The notes beneath the pieces are model-generated. The model was not told the origin of the DNA and ran no database searches. It worked only from the letters and a program-made list of their open reading frames with translations. A program made the translations under genes and the position numbers. From the NCBI GenBank assembly GCA_913774625.1, contig CAJYHL010000056.1, positions 1 to 46,049 on the forward strand: 46,049 nt of DNA. Direction: 5' to 3'. The DNA comes from an uncultured Acidovorax sp. Its GTDB lineage: Bacteria > Pseudomonadota > Gammaproteobacteria > Burkholderiales > Burkholderiaceae_C. Position 1 is the stretch's first letter, and each line of letters opens with the position of its first letter. Positions 10,179 to 17,291 of the stretch are shown here, one piece after another.

Positions 10179-10337
10179 CTCGCGAGCCCTCTGGTGCGTG
10201 TGTCCGGAGGCGCTGCCAGCGCACCGGAATTTCCGAAGGCCGCGATTCTGGACAGGCCCGTTCGCACTTCGTTGCACGGACCATGGAAGCAAGATGGAGC
10301 GGCGCAGGGCCGGATGCGAGCCGGCACAATCGCGGCC
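10179..10337. promoter_or_regulatory. Divergent promoter region between efflux operon and two-component genes
   Basis: The 159-bp gap must hold promoters for both directions. A small palindrome CGGAA-T-TTCCG lies at about 10230-10240, and CTCGCGAG overlaps the leader of the adaptor gene at 10179-10186. No clear sigma-70 boxes were recognised. A response-regulator binding site is expected here from the arrangement, not read from a known consensus. Confidence 0.45.
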
Positions 10338-11075
10338 ATGAACGACTCCCTCCCTCCACCGGCCGATCCCGCCATCGCCGGAGCCCTCGTCCTGCTGGTG
10401 GAGGACGAGACCGAGATCGCCGAGATCCTCGGCGCCTATCTGCGCCACAGCAGCCTGCGCACGGCGCATGCCGCCACGGGCGCGGCCGCGCTGGACATGC
10501 ATCTCTCGCTCAAGCCCGACCTGGTGCTGCTGGACGTGCAGCTGCCGCAGGTCAGTGGCTGGCAAGTGCTGTCGGAACTGCGCCACCGCGGCGACACGCC
10601 CGTCATCATGCTGACGGCGCTGGACCAGGACATCGACAAGCTGATGGGCCTGCGCCTGGGCGCAGACGACTACGTGGTCAAGCCCTTCAACCCCGCCGAA
10701 GTGGTGGCCCGCGTGCAGGCCGTGCTGCGGCGCACGGCCACCCACGGCGGGCGCGGCGCGCAGCGCGTGCTGCGCGTGGGCACGTTCCAGATCGACCCGG
10801 AGACCCTGGAAGCCAGCGTGGAGGTGAACGGCGAGCGGCAGACGCTGGCGCTCACGCTGACCGAATTCAACCTGCTGGCCCACATGGCACGCGCGCCCAA
10901 GCGCGTCTTCAGCCGCGCGGAGCTGCTGGCGGCCTGCCTGCCCGAAAGCGATGCGCTGGAACGCACCGTGGACAGCCACATCAGCAAGCTGCGCAAGAAG
11001 CTGGAGCTGCTGTCGCTCGAAGGCGTGCCGGCCAGCGTACGCGGCGTGGGCTACCGGCTGGGCATCGCGCCATGA
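10338..11075 (+). CDS. OmpR/PhoB-family response regulator (BaeR-like)
   Basis: Two-component response regulator, 245 aa. Receiver domain about 16-130 with acidic pocket VEDE (21-24), phospho-acceptor Asp66 in LVLLDVQLP, switch Thr in MLTAL (about 91-95) and Lys115 in VVKPF. The C-terminal winged helix about 143-240 contains LTLTEFNLLAHMARAPKRVF and the recognition region RTVDSHISKLRKKLE. The ATG at 10338 gives the receiver a normal 15-residue lead; the open frame further left is antisense to the efflux genes. The stop overlaps the kinase start by 4 bp. Divergence from the RND operon matches BaeSR-type regulation of drug pumps (inference). Confidence 0.94.
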   Translation: MNDSLPPPADPAIAGALVLLVEDETEIAEILGAYLRHSSLRTAHAATGAAALDMHLSLKPDLVLLDVQLPQVSGWQVLSELRHRGDTPVIMLTALDQDIDKLMGLRLGADDYVVKPFNPAEVVARVQAVLRRTATHGGRGAQRVLRVGTFQIDPETLEASVEVNGERQTLALTLTEFNLLAHMARAPKRVFSRAELLAACLPESDALERTVDSHISKLRKKLELLSLEGVPASVRGVGYRLGIAP

Positions 11076-12124
11076 CGGCGGGCTACGGCGGCCTGCGCCG
11101 GCAGCTGGTGATCTCGCTGGCCGTCATGGCCGTCAGCATCGCGCTGCTGTTCCTGCTGGGCTCCTACGCCCTCTATGCGGTGCTGACGGCCTATTCGCCC
11201 TCCAGCATCTCCTACGACTTCGTGCCCTCGCCCATCGAGGCAGCCTGGATGCTGGGCAGCGTGGCCGCCGCGCTGGTGCTGGCCGTGGCGACGGCGGTCA
11301 AGCTTTCGCGCCGCATCGTCACGCCGCTCAATTCGGTGGCCGAAAGCCTGCGCCGCATCGCCGAGGGCGACCTGTCGGCCCGTGCCCGCACCGACATGCA
11401 TTCGCTGGGCGAGACCGCGCAGCTGGTGGAGGACTTCAACGGCATGGCCGAGCGGCTGGACCAGATGGCGAAGGAGCGGGCCTTCTGGAACGCCGCGATC
11501 GCCCACGAGCTGCGCACGCCCGTGACCATCCTGCGCGGCCGGCTGCAAGGCCTGACCGAAGGCGTGTTCGAGCCCAGCCCCGCGCAGTTCCAGGCCCTGC
11601 TGAAGAACGTCGAAGGCCTGGCACGGCTGATCGAAGACCTGCGCCTGCTGGGCCTGCGCGACAGCGGCCATCTCGATCTGCGGCTGGAACTGGCCGACCT
11701 GGCCGCCGAAGTGCGCGCCGTCGCCCAGGCCTTCGAGCCGCAGCTACAGGGCGCGGGCTTCTCGCTGGCGCTGGAGCTGGGCGCGCAGGAAGCGCTGTGC
11801 GACCCGGTGCGCATCCGCCAGGCGCTGATGGCGCTGCTGGAGAACGCGCTGCGCCACGCCACGCCCGGCCCGCTGGCCATCCGCAGCTGGCAGTCCGAAG
11901 GGCGCGTGCATCTGTGCGTGGAAGACAGCGGCCCGGGCCTCGCGGCGGAAGAAGCCGCGCAGCTCTTCGGCGCCTTCCAGCGCGGCGCCGCATCGCAGGA
12001 GCGGCCCGGCAGCGGGCTGGGCCTGGCCGTGGTGCAGGCCATCGCCCAGGCCCATGGCGGCCAGGCGCGCTGGCTGCCGTCGCCCCGGGGCGGCTCGGCC
12101 TTCGAGCTGCAGTGGCCGGGCTGA
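11072..12124 (+). CDS. Sensor histidine kinase (BaeS-like)
   Basis: Membrane kinase, 350 aa, partner of the upstream response regulator (ATGA overlap). Membrane segments about 12-38 and 57-78 enclose only a short periplasmic loop of about 18 residues, so it probably senses within or near the membrane. HAMP about 79-132 (LSRRIVTPLNSVAESLRRIAEGD). Phospho-acceptor His145 in AAIAHELRTPVTILRG. The ATPase domain shows the N box (LENALRH), G1 (VEDSGPGL) and G2 (GSGLGLAVVQAIAQAHGG). Complete, with no missing catalytic box. Likely inducer is an envelope or drug stress relieved by the adjacent pump, but no ligand can be read from sequence. Confidence 0.94.
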   Translation: MTAGYGGLRRQLVISLAVMAVSIALLFLLGSYALYAVLTAYSPSSISYDFVPSPIEAAWMLGSVAAALVLAVATAVKLSRRIVTPLNSVAESLRRIAEGDLSARARTDMHSLGETAQLVEDFNGMAERLDQMAKERAFWNAAIAHELRTPVTILRGRLQGLTEGVFEPSPAQFQALLKNVEGLARLIEDLRLLGLRDSGHLDLRLELADLAAEVRAVAQAFEPQLQGAGFSLALELGAQEALCDPVRIRQALMALLENALRHATPGPLAIRSWQSEGRVHLCVEDSGPGLAAEEAAQLFGAFQRGAASQERPGSGLGLAVVQAIAQAHGGQARWLPSPRGGSAFELQWPG

Positions 12125-12142
12125 GGCCGGCCTCGGAGCCGC

Positions 12143-13615
12143 TCAGATCCGGTCGCGCCCCAGATTGGCGAAACGCAGGGGATGCGTCCGGGCCAGCCGG
12201 CGCGCCAGCAGGTAGCCCGCCACGCCGGCCACGGGCACCAGCAGCAGCAGCGCGGCGGAGATCAGGCCGCTGGCCCCGGTCAGCACATGGAAGTTGCGCA
12301 CCGCGAGCACCAGCACCAGGGCCAGGCCCAGGATGGAGAGCGCAGGCATCACCCGGGCGCGCAGCGGGCCGTAGCCGCGGGTGTCGGTGCGGAAGAAGCG
12401 CAGCACCGCGACGGCCGTGGCGATCATCAGCACCAGCAGGCAGATGGTGGCCAGGTTGCTGAGCCAGGCGAACTGCGTGAGCACCGGGTCCGCGCCCACC
12501 ACGGCGAAGGCCGCCACCACCACGGCGCACAGCACGCTCTGCAGCACCGAAGCCGCGTGCGGGCTCTTGTGGCGCGGATGCGTCCAGCCCAGCCATGCGG
12601 GCAGCAGGCCCTCGCGCCCCATGGCGTAGAAGTAGCGCGCCGTCGAATTGTGGAAGGCGATCAGCCCGGCGTAGATGCTGGCGATGAACATGCCGCGCAG
12701 CAGGCTGGTGAAATGCGCGCCGGCATAGCCGTCGGACATCACGTAGAGCAGCTGCGTGGGATCGTGCAGCGCCGTGATGCGCGCCACCACGTCGCCGCTG
12801 CCCGCGCCCAGCACCAGGCACCAGAGCGAGAACGAATAGAAGCTGCCCACCAGCAGCAGCGCGCCGTAGGTGGCGATGGGGATGCTGCGCTGCGGGTTCT
12901 TGGCCTCTTCGCTGTAGATAGTGGTGGACTCGAAGCCGATGAAGGCTGCGAAGCAGAACAGCAGGCCGATGAAGGGGTTGCCGCTGGCGATGACCTGCGG
13001 ATCGAAGGAGCGCAGGTCGATGCCCTGCGCGCCGCCCTTGTGCAGGATGAGCACGTCCAGCAGCAGCACCACCGCGTATTCGGCCACCACGAAGACCGCC
13101 AGGATCCTGGCCGAGAAATCGATCTGCCGGTAGCCCAGCACCGCCACCGAGGCCATGGCCGCCAGCGCGCAGCCCCACCAGGGCACGGCCAGGCCGAACT
13201 GGGCCTCCAGCGCCTCGGAGGTGACCGCGCCCAGCAGGCCGTAGAGGCCGAACTGCAGCGTGACGTAGCCCAGCACGGCCACCATGGCGGCGGCCCCGCC
13301 CGCATGCCCGCCCCAGCCGCGCGCGATCATGGCGTAGAAGCCGCCGGCATTGGTGACACAGGTCGCCATCGCGGTGTAGCCGGCCGCGAAGACCAGCAGC
13401 ACCAGCAGCGCCGCCAGCACCAGGGCGGGCGTGCCCGCGCCGTTGCCCAGCATCATGCCGATGGGGAACCCGCCGGCCACCACGCTGAGCGGGCTGGCCG
13501 CGGAAATCACCAGCAAGGTGATGACGCCGGCCCCCAGGCTCGCGCGGCGAAGATCGGTGGAGCGGACCGGGCCGGCATCGCTGCAAGGCGGCTCCACGGC
13601 ATTCATGACTTGCAT
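12143..13615 (-). CDS. APC-superfamily amino acid/amine permease
   Basis: Inner-membrane transporter of up to 490 aa with about 12 hydrophobic segments. The first helix region reads GAGVITLLVISAASPLSVVAGGFP, with the broken-helix Gly-rich pattern of APC permeases. The segment FAAFIGFESTTIYSEEAKNP, split by a conserved Glu/Ser, is typical of helix 6 and the following loop in amino acid permeases. Starts MQVMNAV (13615) or MNAV (13606) are both possible; neither has a strong ribosome site. It lies alone between the kinase (convergent, 18 bp) and the AraC-type regulator (same strand, 317 bp). The substrate could be an amino acid or an amine such as ethanolamine; the sequence does not decide. Confidence 0.85.
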   Translation of the reverse strand: MQVMNAVEPPCSDAGPVRSTDLRRASLGAGVITLLVISAASPLSVVAGGFPIGMMLGNGAGTPALVLAALLVLLVFAAGYTAMATCVTNAGGFYAMIARGWGGHAGGAAAMVAVLGYVTLQFGLYGLLGAVTSEALEAQFGLAVPWWGCALAAMASVAVLGYRQIDFSARILAVFVVAEYAVVLLLDVLILHKGGAQGIDLRSFDPQVIASGNPFIGLLFCFAAFIGFESTTIYSEEAKNPQRSIPIATYGALLLVGSFYSFSLWCLVLGAGSGDVVARITALHDPTQLLYVMSDGYAGAHFTSLLRGMFIASIYAGLIAFHNSTARYFYAMGREGLLPAWLGWTHPRHKSPHAASVLQSVLCAVVVAAFAVVGADPVLTQFAWLSNLATICLLVLMIATAVAVLRFFRTDTRGYGPLRARVMPALSILGLALVLVLAVRNFHVLTGASGLISAALLLLVPVAGVAGYLLARRLARTHPLRFANLGRDRI

Positions 13616-13932
13616 TTCGAGAGTCTCCAAAGACCTGGTGCTTCCAGGAACGTTGACGTCAGCCCGCAGCGCCTGCACGGGCGATGGCGCGGGGCGGTGG
13701 CCGCCCGCGGCGGGCGATGCAGGCCAGTCTAGGAGCGCTGTCTCCGCGGCGATAACCCGTATCGGCATGCGTTCGCGCTTCCTGGCGCCTGCGCGGGCGA
13801 ATTCTTGGAGCGGCCCGCACGACCCAGGGAAGCGTTCTGGCCTGGCGCCGCATCGAAGGCAGTACGGATCGCACGACGAGATGCGGCAAGGACGCCGGAA
13901 AGCTTTTGCCAGCCGCTCCTGTGCGCTCCTGT
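13616..13932. other. 317-bp intergenic stretch upstream of the permease
   Basis: GC-rich non-coding stretch between the permease start and the stop of the AraC-type gene. No terminator with a T tract and no clear promoter boxes were found. Just after the regulator stop, AGGAGCG occurs twice 10 bp apart on the minus strand. The permease promoter presumably lies here. Confidence 0.4.
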
Positions 13933-14892
13933 TTATTGCCAGGTCGCCACCACGCGCCGCGTCTGCGAAGGCAGCTCCCCGAAGAGCTCCTGGTATTCGG
14001 CCGCGAAATGGCTCAGGTGGTAGAAGCCCCAGCGCGATGCGGCGTCGCCGATGGACAGCTCCGACGGATGGGTGGACATCAGGCTGCGGCGCACGCCGTT
14101 GAGCCGCACCGAGCGCAGGTAGTTCACGGGCGTGGTTTCCGCCACCGAGCGGAAGCTGTTCTGCACCGTGCGCCGGCTCACCTGCAGCCGCTGGCAGAGA
14201 TCCATCACGCTGGGCGCGCTCAGGGTCTCGGACATCGCCAGGTGGTGGCACTTCTCGACGATGAAGCTCTGCGTGGAGCTGCCGCTGCGCTGGCGGCGGT
14301 CGCAGGCAGGGTCGGTCATGAGCTGCAGCATCTCCTGCAGCATGCCCTGCTCCAGCGCGGCCTCGCGCTCGGGGCAGAGGCCTTCATCGCCGTCGTCGGA
14401 ATCCAGCGCTTCGGAGAACAGCGCCAGCAGGCGCTGCCGGCATGCCGCCAGGCGCTGCGCGGGCAGCTTGATGACCGGCTGCCGCAGCAGGGTTTCCACC
14501 TCCCGCGCGGAGGCGATGCGCGAGAGCGCCGTCTCGAACAGCTCGCGCTCGAAGGTGATGGCCAGCATGTCCATGCCGGTGGGCATGTGGAACATGAATT
14601 CCTCGCCGCCGCGCAGGAAGAGGAGGCTGTTGTCGTCGGCCTCGCGGCCCTGCATGCGGATAGCGCCCGGCACCGACAGCGGCAGCGCGAAGCAGATTTG
14701 GCCTGCCGGGGCCTGGCCGTGCTGCACCACGCGCTGGTTGATCTGCTCGCGGAACACATGGCAGCGGGCGCTGGCGAGCTGCACCAGGCAGCTGTTGAGC
14801 GCGCCGGCAGAGATCTGGTGATAGGTCTGGTCCCAGTGCTGGACGGACGCGGCGTGGGAATAAACGTCGTCGAAGTGATGGATGCTCTTCAT
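13933..14892 (-). CDS. AraC-family transcriptional regulator
   Basis: DNA-binding regulator, 319 aa from MKSIHHFDD. This start is preferred over an in-frame ATG at 14967 because AAGGTG lies 8 bp upstream and the longer version would run through a strong inverted repeat that looks like an operator. Residues about 1-200 are a divergent effector domain. Residues about 215-319 hold two helix-turn-helix units (SVMDLCQRLQVSRRTVQNSF, then IGDAASRWGFYHLSHFAAEY) and an FGELPS ending as in AraC/EutR-type proteins. The gene diverges from an aldehyde dehydrogenase and is the best candidate to control it and perhaps the DUF1329 operon through a shared upstream motif. Effector unknown. Confidence 0.9.
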   Translation of the reverse strand: MKSIHHFDDVYSHAASVQHWDQTYHQISAGALNSCLVQLASARCHVFREQINQRVVQHGQAPAGQICFALPLSVPGAIRMQGREADDNSLLFLRGGEEFMFHMPTGMDMLAITFERELFETALSRIASAREVETLLRQPVIKLPAQRLAACRQRLLALFSEALDSDDGDEGLCPEREAALEQGMLQEMLQLMTDPACDRRQRSGSSTQSFIVEKCHHLAMSETLSAPSVMDLCQRLQVSRRTVQNSFRSVAETTPVNYLRSVRLNGVRRSLMSTHPSELSIGDAASRWGFYHLSHFAAEYQELFGELPSQTRRVVATWQ

Positions 14893-14934
14893 GTCGGACA
14901 CCTTGGCAGTGAGGCGGCGGAGCCACCTGTTAAT

Positions 14935-14967
14935 TTGCAGAATTTCTGCATAGACGAAATTCTGCAA
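14935..14967. promoter_or_regulatory. Operator-like inverted repeat upstream of the AraC-type gene
   Basis: A perfect 12-bp inverted repeat, TTGCAGAATTTC at 14935-14946 and GAAATTCTGCAA at 14956-14967, with a 9-nt spacer. Inside it TGCAGAA-T-TTCTGCA (14936-14950) is itself a palindrome, and TTCTGCA recurs at 14944 and 14960, 16 bp apart. It is AT-rich in GC-rich surroundings and sits 43-75 bp upstream of the regulator ATG. Autoregulation or a divergent operator is likely (inference). Confidence 0.65.
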
Positions 14968-15110
14968 TTACCAATGCAAGACTCGCGCCAGTGGAAACCC
15001 GGTACCCGCCCGTTACCCGTCCACGCAAGCGCTCATCCTGAACGCGTTCCCGAAGCAAGGAACGCACCCGATGCGGCGCCCCCCGCCATTGCCGGGCAGC
15101 CGGCCCATGT

Positions 15111-15130
15111 TGCTCATTTGGGCTAACGCG
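15111..15130 (+). promoter_or_regulatory. Shared 20-bp motif, copy 1 (upstream of aldehyde dehydrogenase)
   Basis: TGCTCATTTGGGCTAACGCG. It matches 19 of 20 bases with 17141-17160, the flanks do not match, and each copy is 130-175 bp before a start codon on the same strand. Probably a transcription-factor site or conserved promoter element (inference). Confidence 0.55.
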
Positions 15131-15302
15131 ACAGAGCTGTGAAAAACCACACTGCCTGCGTTCGAGGGCCCGTCAGCGCGGGCCGGCCCCGGAGGGGCCG
15201 CGGCCCTCTTTCTGTCCGCGCCTTCGTTTCGTTCCGTTCGTCCGTTCAACCCGCCCACGCGCCATGGCGCTTCAGGGCATCCATCACCAGGCAGAGCAAC
15301 CC

Positions 15303-16757
15303 ATGACCCAGCACCTGACCCATTTCATCGCCGGCGCCAGCGCGGAGGCCTCCGACGGCGCCCGCATGCAGCTCGTGAACCCCGTGGACGAGCAGCCCTA
15401 CGCCACGGCCGCGCGCGGCACGGCCGCCGACGTGCAGCGCGCCGTGGCGGCAGCGCGGGCGCAGCTGGAAGGCGGCGCCTGGTCGCGCCTGGCCGGCATC
15501 CAGCGCGGGCGCCTGCTGTCGCGCCTGGCCGATCTGGTCGAGCGCGACACCGATCTGCTGGCCGACATGGACGCCCACGCCATCGGCCGCTCGCCGATGG
15601 AGCCGCGCATGATGGACGTGCCCAATGCCGTCGCCAACCTGCGCGCTGCAGCCGGCTGGGCCAACCAGCTCGAAGGCCGCACCATTCCCACCGCGGGCTA
15701 CATGGGACAGCGCACGCTCTCCTACACCCTGCGCGAGCCGATCGGCGTGGTCGGCGCCATTCTGCCGTGGAACTCTCCGCTGATGATCACCGTATGGAAG
15801 CTGGCGGCGCTGCTGGCCGCAGGCTGCACCGTGGTGGTGAAGCCCTCGGAGGAAACGCCCCAGTCGGTGCTGCACCTGGCCCGGCTGGCGCAGGAAGCGG
15901 GCTTCCCCGACGGCGTCATCAACGTGGTGACCGGCTACGGCGACGTGGTGGGCCGGGCCCTCTGCGAGCACCCCGACGTGGCGAAGATCAGCTTCACCGG
16001 CAGCCCCGAGGCAGGCCGTGCGATCCAGGCCATCGCCGCGCCGCTCTTCAAGCGCGTCACGCTGGAGCTGGGCGGCAAGAGCGCCCAGATCGTCTTCGAC
16101 GACGCCGACTTCGACCAGGCGCTGCGCGGCTGCTCGCTGGGCCTCTTCGTCAACCAGGGGCAGGTCTGCGCGGCGGGCTCGCGCATCCTGGTGCAGCGCG
16201 GTATCGCCGACCGCTTCGCCGCCGCGCTGGCCGAGGCGGCCCGCAACGTGCAGGTGGGCGACCCGCGCCAGCCCGGCGTGCAGATGGGCCCGGTGGCCAA
16301 GAAGGCGCAGTTCGAACGCGTCAACCGCTACGTGCAGATCGGCATCGACGAAGGCGCGCAATTGCTGGCCGGGGGCGTCTCGCAGCCGGAGCGGGGCTGG
16401 TTCGTGAAGCCCACCATCTTCGCCAACGCCACCAACGCCATGACCATCGCGCGCGAGGAGATCTTCGGCCCGGTGGGCACCATCATCCCGTTCGATACCG
16501 AAGAGCAGGCCATCGCCCTGGCCAACGATTCCGCCTACGGCCTGGCCGCCACGGTCTGGACCGGCAGCCTGGCGCGCGCGCACCGCGTGGCCGCTGCCGC
16601 CAAGGTGGGCGCGGTGGGCGTGAACTGCTGGAGCCCGCTGGACGCCAACCTGCCCTGGGGCGGCCTGAAGACCAGCGGCATCGGCCGCGAAGGCGGACTG
16701 CCCGGCGCCCTGGCCTATACCGAGGAAAAGGTCATCACGGTGTTGCTGCCGCAATGA
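15303..16757 (+). CDS. NAD(P)-dependent aldehyde dehydrogenase
   Basis: Oxidises an aldehyde to its acid, 484 aa from MTQHLTHF. An in-frame ATG at 15264 would add 13 residues with no homologous look; neither start has a strong ribosome site. The ALDH fold is complete: PWNSP (about 155-159), coenzyme Lys/Glu in VVVKPSEETP, FTGSPEAG (about 231-238), general base Glu255 in LELGGKS, nucleophile Cys289 in NQGQVCAAGSR, and EEIFGPV in the late catalytic domain. It diverges from the AraC-type regulator and precedes the DUF1329 operon on the same strand with a shared 20-bp upstream motif. The substrate is unknown; it may serve the same pathway as the leftward catabolic operon at 24-36 kb. Confidence 0.93.
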   Translation: MTQHLTHFIAGASAEASDGARMQLVNPVDEQPYATAARGTAADVQRAVAAARAQLEGGAWSRLAGIQRGRLLSRLADLVERDTDLLADMDAHAIGRSPMEPRMMDVPNAVANLRAAAGWANQLEGRTIPTAGYMGQRTLSYTLREPIGVVGAILPWNSPLMITVWKLAALLAAGCTVVVKPSEETPQSVLHLARLAQEAGFPDGVINVVTGYGDVVGRALCEHPDVAKISFTGSPEAGRAIQAIAAPLFKRVTLELGGKSAQIVFDDADFDQALRGCSLGLFVNQGQVCAAGSRILVQRGIADRFAAALAEAARNVQVGDPRQPGVQMGPVAKKAQFERVNRYVQIGIDEGAQLLAGGVSQPERGWFVKPTIFANATNAMTIAREEIFGPVGTIIPFDTEEQAIALANDSAYGLAATVWTGSLARAHRVAAAAKVGAVGVNCWSPLDANLPWGGLKTSGIGREGGLPGALAYTEEKVITVLLPQ

Positions 16758-16867
16758 CGGCCCATCGCCGGCCCTGATGGCCGGCCGGCGCTGCGGCGGC
16801 CTCCGCCCGCCCGCGGCCAGAGGCCTTGCGCGGGAGCCCCCGGGGAAGGGGCGCCCGCGCGCATCGA

Positions 16868-16922
16868 GCCCTCTCCCCTCTCCCTTCTCCCTTCTCGCTT
16901 CCTCCTCCTCGCCTTCCTCCTC
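16868..16922 (+). repeat. Polypyrimidine tract
   Basis: About 55 nt almost entirely C/T, built from CTCCC, TTCTCC and CCTCCT units, interrupted by two G. Such tracts can form triplex DNA and vary in length. Non-coding here. Confidence 0.6.
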
Positions 16923-17014
16923 GAGTCGCCCTCGCCGCTCGCCCCACCGGCGCGCCCGCTGCGGCACGGCCCCGCTGCGGGCCATCCACGCCCCTTTCCG
17001 GTTCTCTCGGGCCC

Positions 17015-17050
17015 GCCGGCGCACCCCGCCGGCGCACCCCGCTGGTGCAG
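17015..17050 (+). repeat. 13-bp tandem repeat
   Basis: GCCGGCGCACCCC twice in a row (17015-17027, 17028-17040) followed by a degenerate third unit. Non-coding, upstream of the DUF1329 operon. Confidence 0.6.
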
Positions 17051-17140
17051 CCTGCGCAAGGCCTTCGCACCAGTGCGGAGAGCCCTGCGGAGCGCGGCCT
17101 GCGCCCCCCGTGAAAGCCTTATCCGAGGGCTGTCCGGAGG

Positions 17141-17160
17141 TGCTGATTTGGGCTAACGCG
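17141..17160 (+). promoter_or_regulatory. Shared 20-bp motif, copy 2 (upstream of DUF1329 operon)
   Basis: TGCTGATTTGGGCTAACGCG, one mismatch to the copy at 15111-15130. It ends 131 bp before the DUF1329 start. Confidence 0.55.
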
Positions 17161-17291
17161 GCCCTGCCGCGCGCTCGGACACTGGCCGCGTGCCGAGCTG
17201 GCGGGCGGCTGCGAACGGCGCACCGGCGCACCCGCCCCCACCGGCCTCAACCCACCTCCGACCGAAGTCGGCCAACCCCTTGGGAGATCCC

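Larger units (their letters stand above)
14893..15302. other. 410-bp divergent intergenic region
   Basis: Lies between the AraC-type regulator and the aldehyde dehydrogenase. It holds the 12-bp inverted repeat near the regulator and, at 15111-15130, one copy of a 20-bp motif that recurs upstream of the DUF1329 operon. A GC-rich near-palindrome around 15171-15205 could form a leader hairpin before the dehydrogenase. Promoters for both genes must lie here. Confidence 0.5.
16758..17291. other. 534-bp intergenic region with low-complexity tracts
   Basis: Contains a polypyrimidine tract (about 16868-16922, nearly all C and T on the plus strand), two tandem copies of GCCGGCGCACCCC plus a degenerate third (17015-17050), and copy 2 of the 20-bp motif (17141-17160). 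Open frames here are low-complexity Arg/Pro/Ala and are not believed. The promoter of the following four-gene operon must lie in its right part. Confidence 0.6.

Noticed and set aside
7059..11075. Very long rightward open frame of over 1300 codons antisense to the efflux operon
   Set aside because: Composition is His/Arg/Gln/Gly-rich noise typical of the reverse frame of high-GC genes. Only the last 245 codons, from 10338, are the real response regulator.
13616..14251. N-terminal extension of the permease into the regulator gene
   Set aside because: The extra sequence overlaps the AraC-type gene, is low complexity, and the first membrane segment fits the start at 13615.
14893..14967. Longer start for the AraC-type regulator (344 aa)
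   Set aside because: It would translate through the operator-like inverted repeat; the shorter start has AAGGTG at good spacing.
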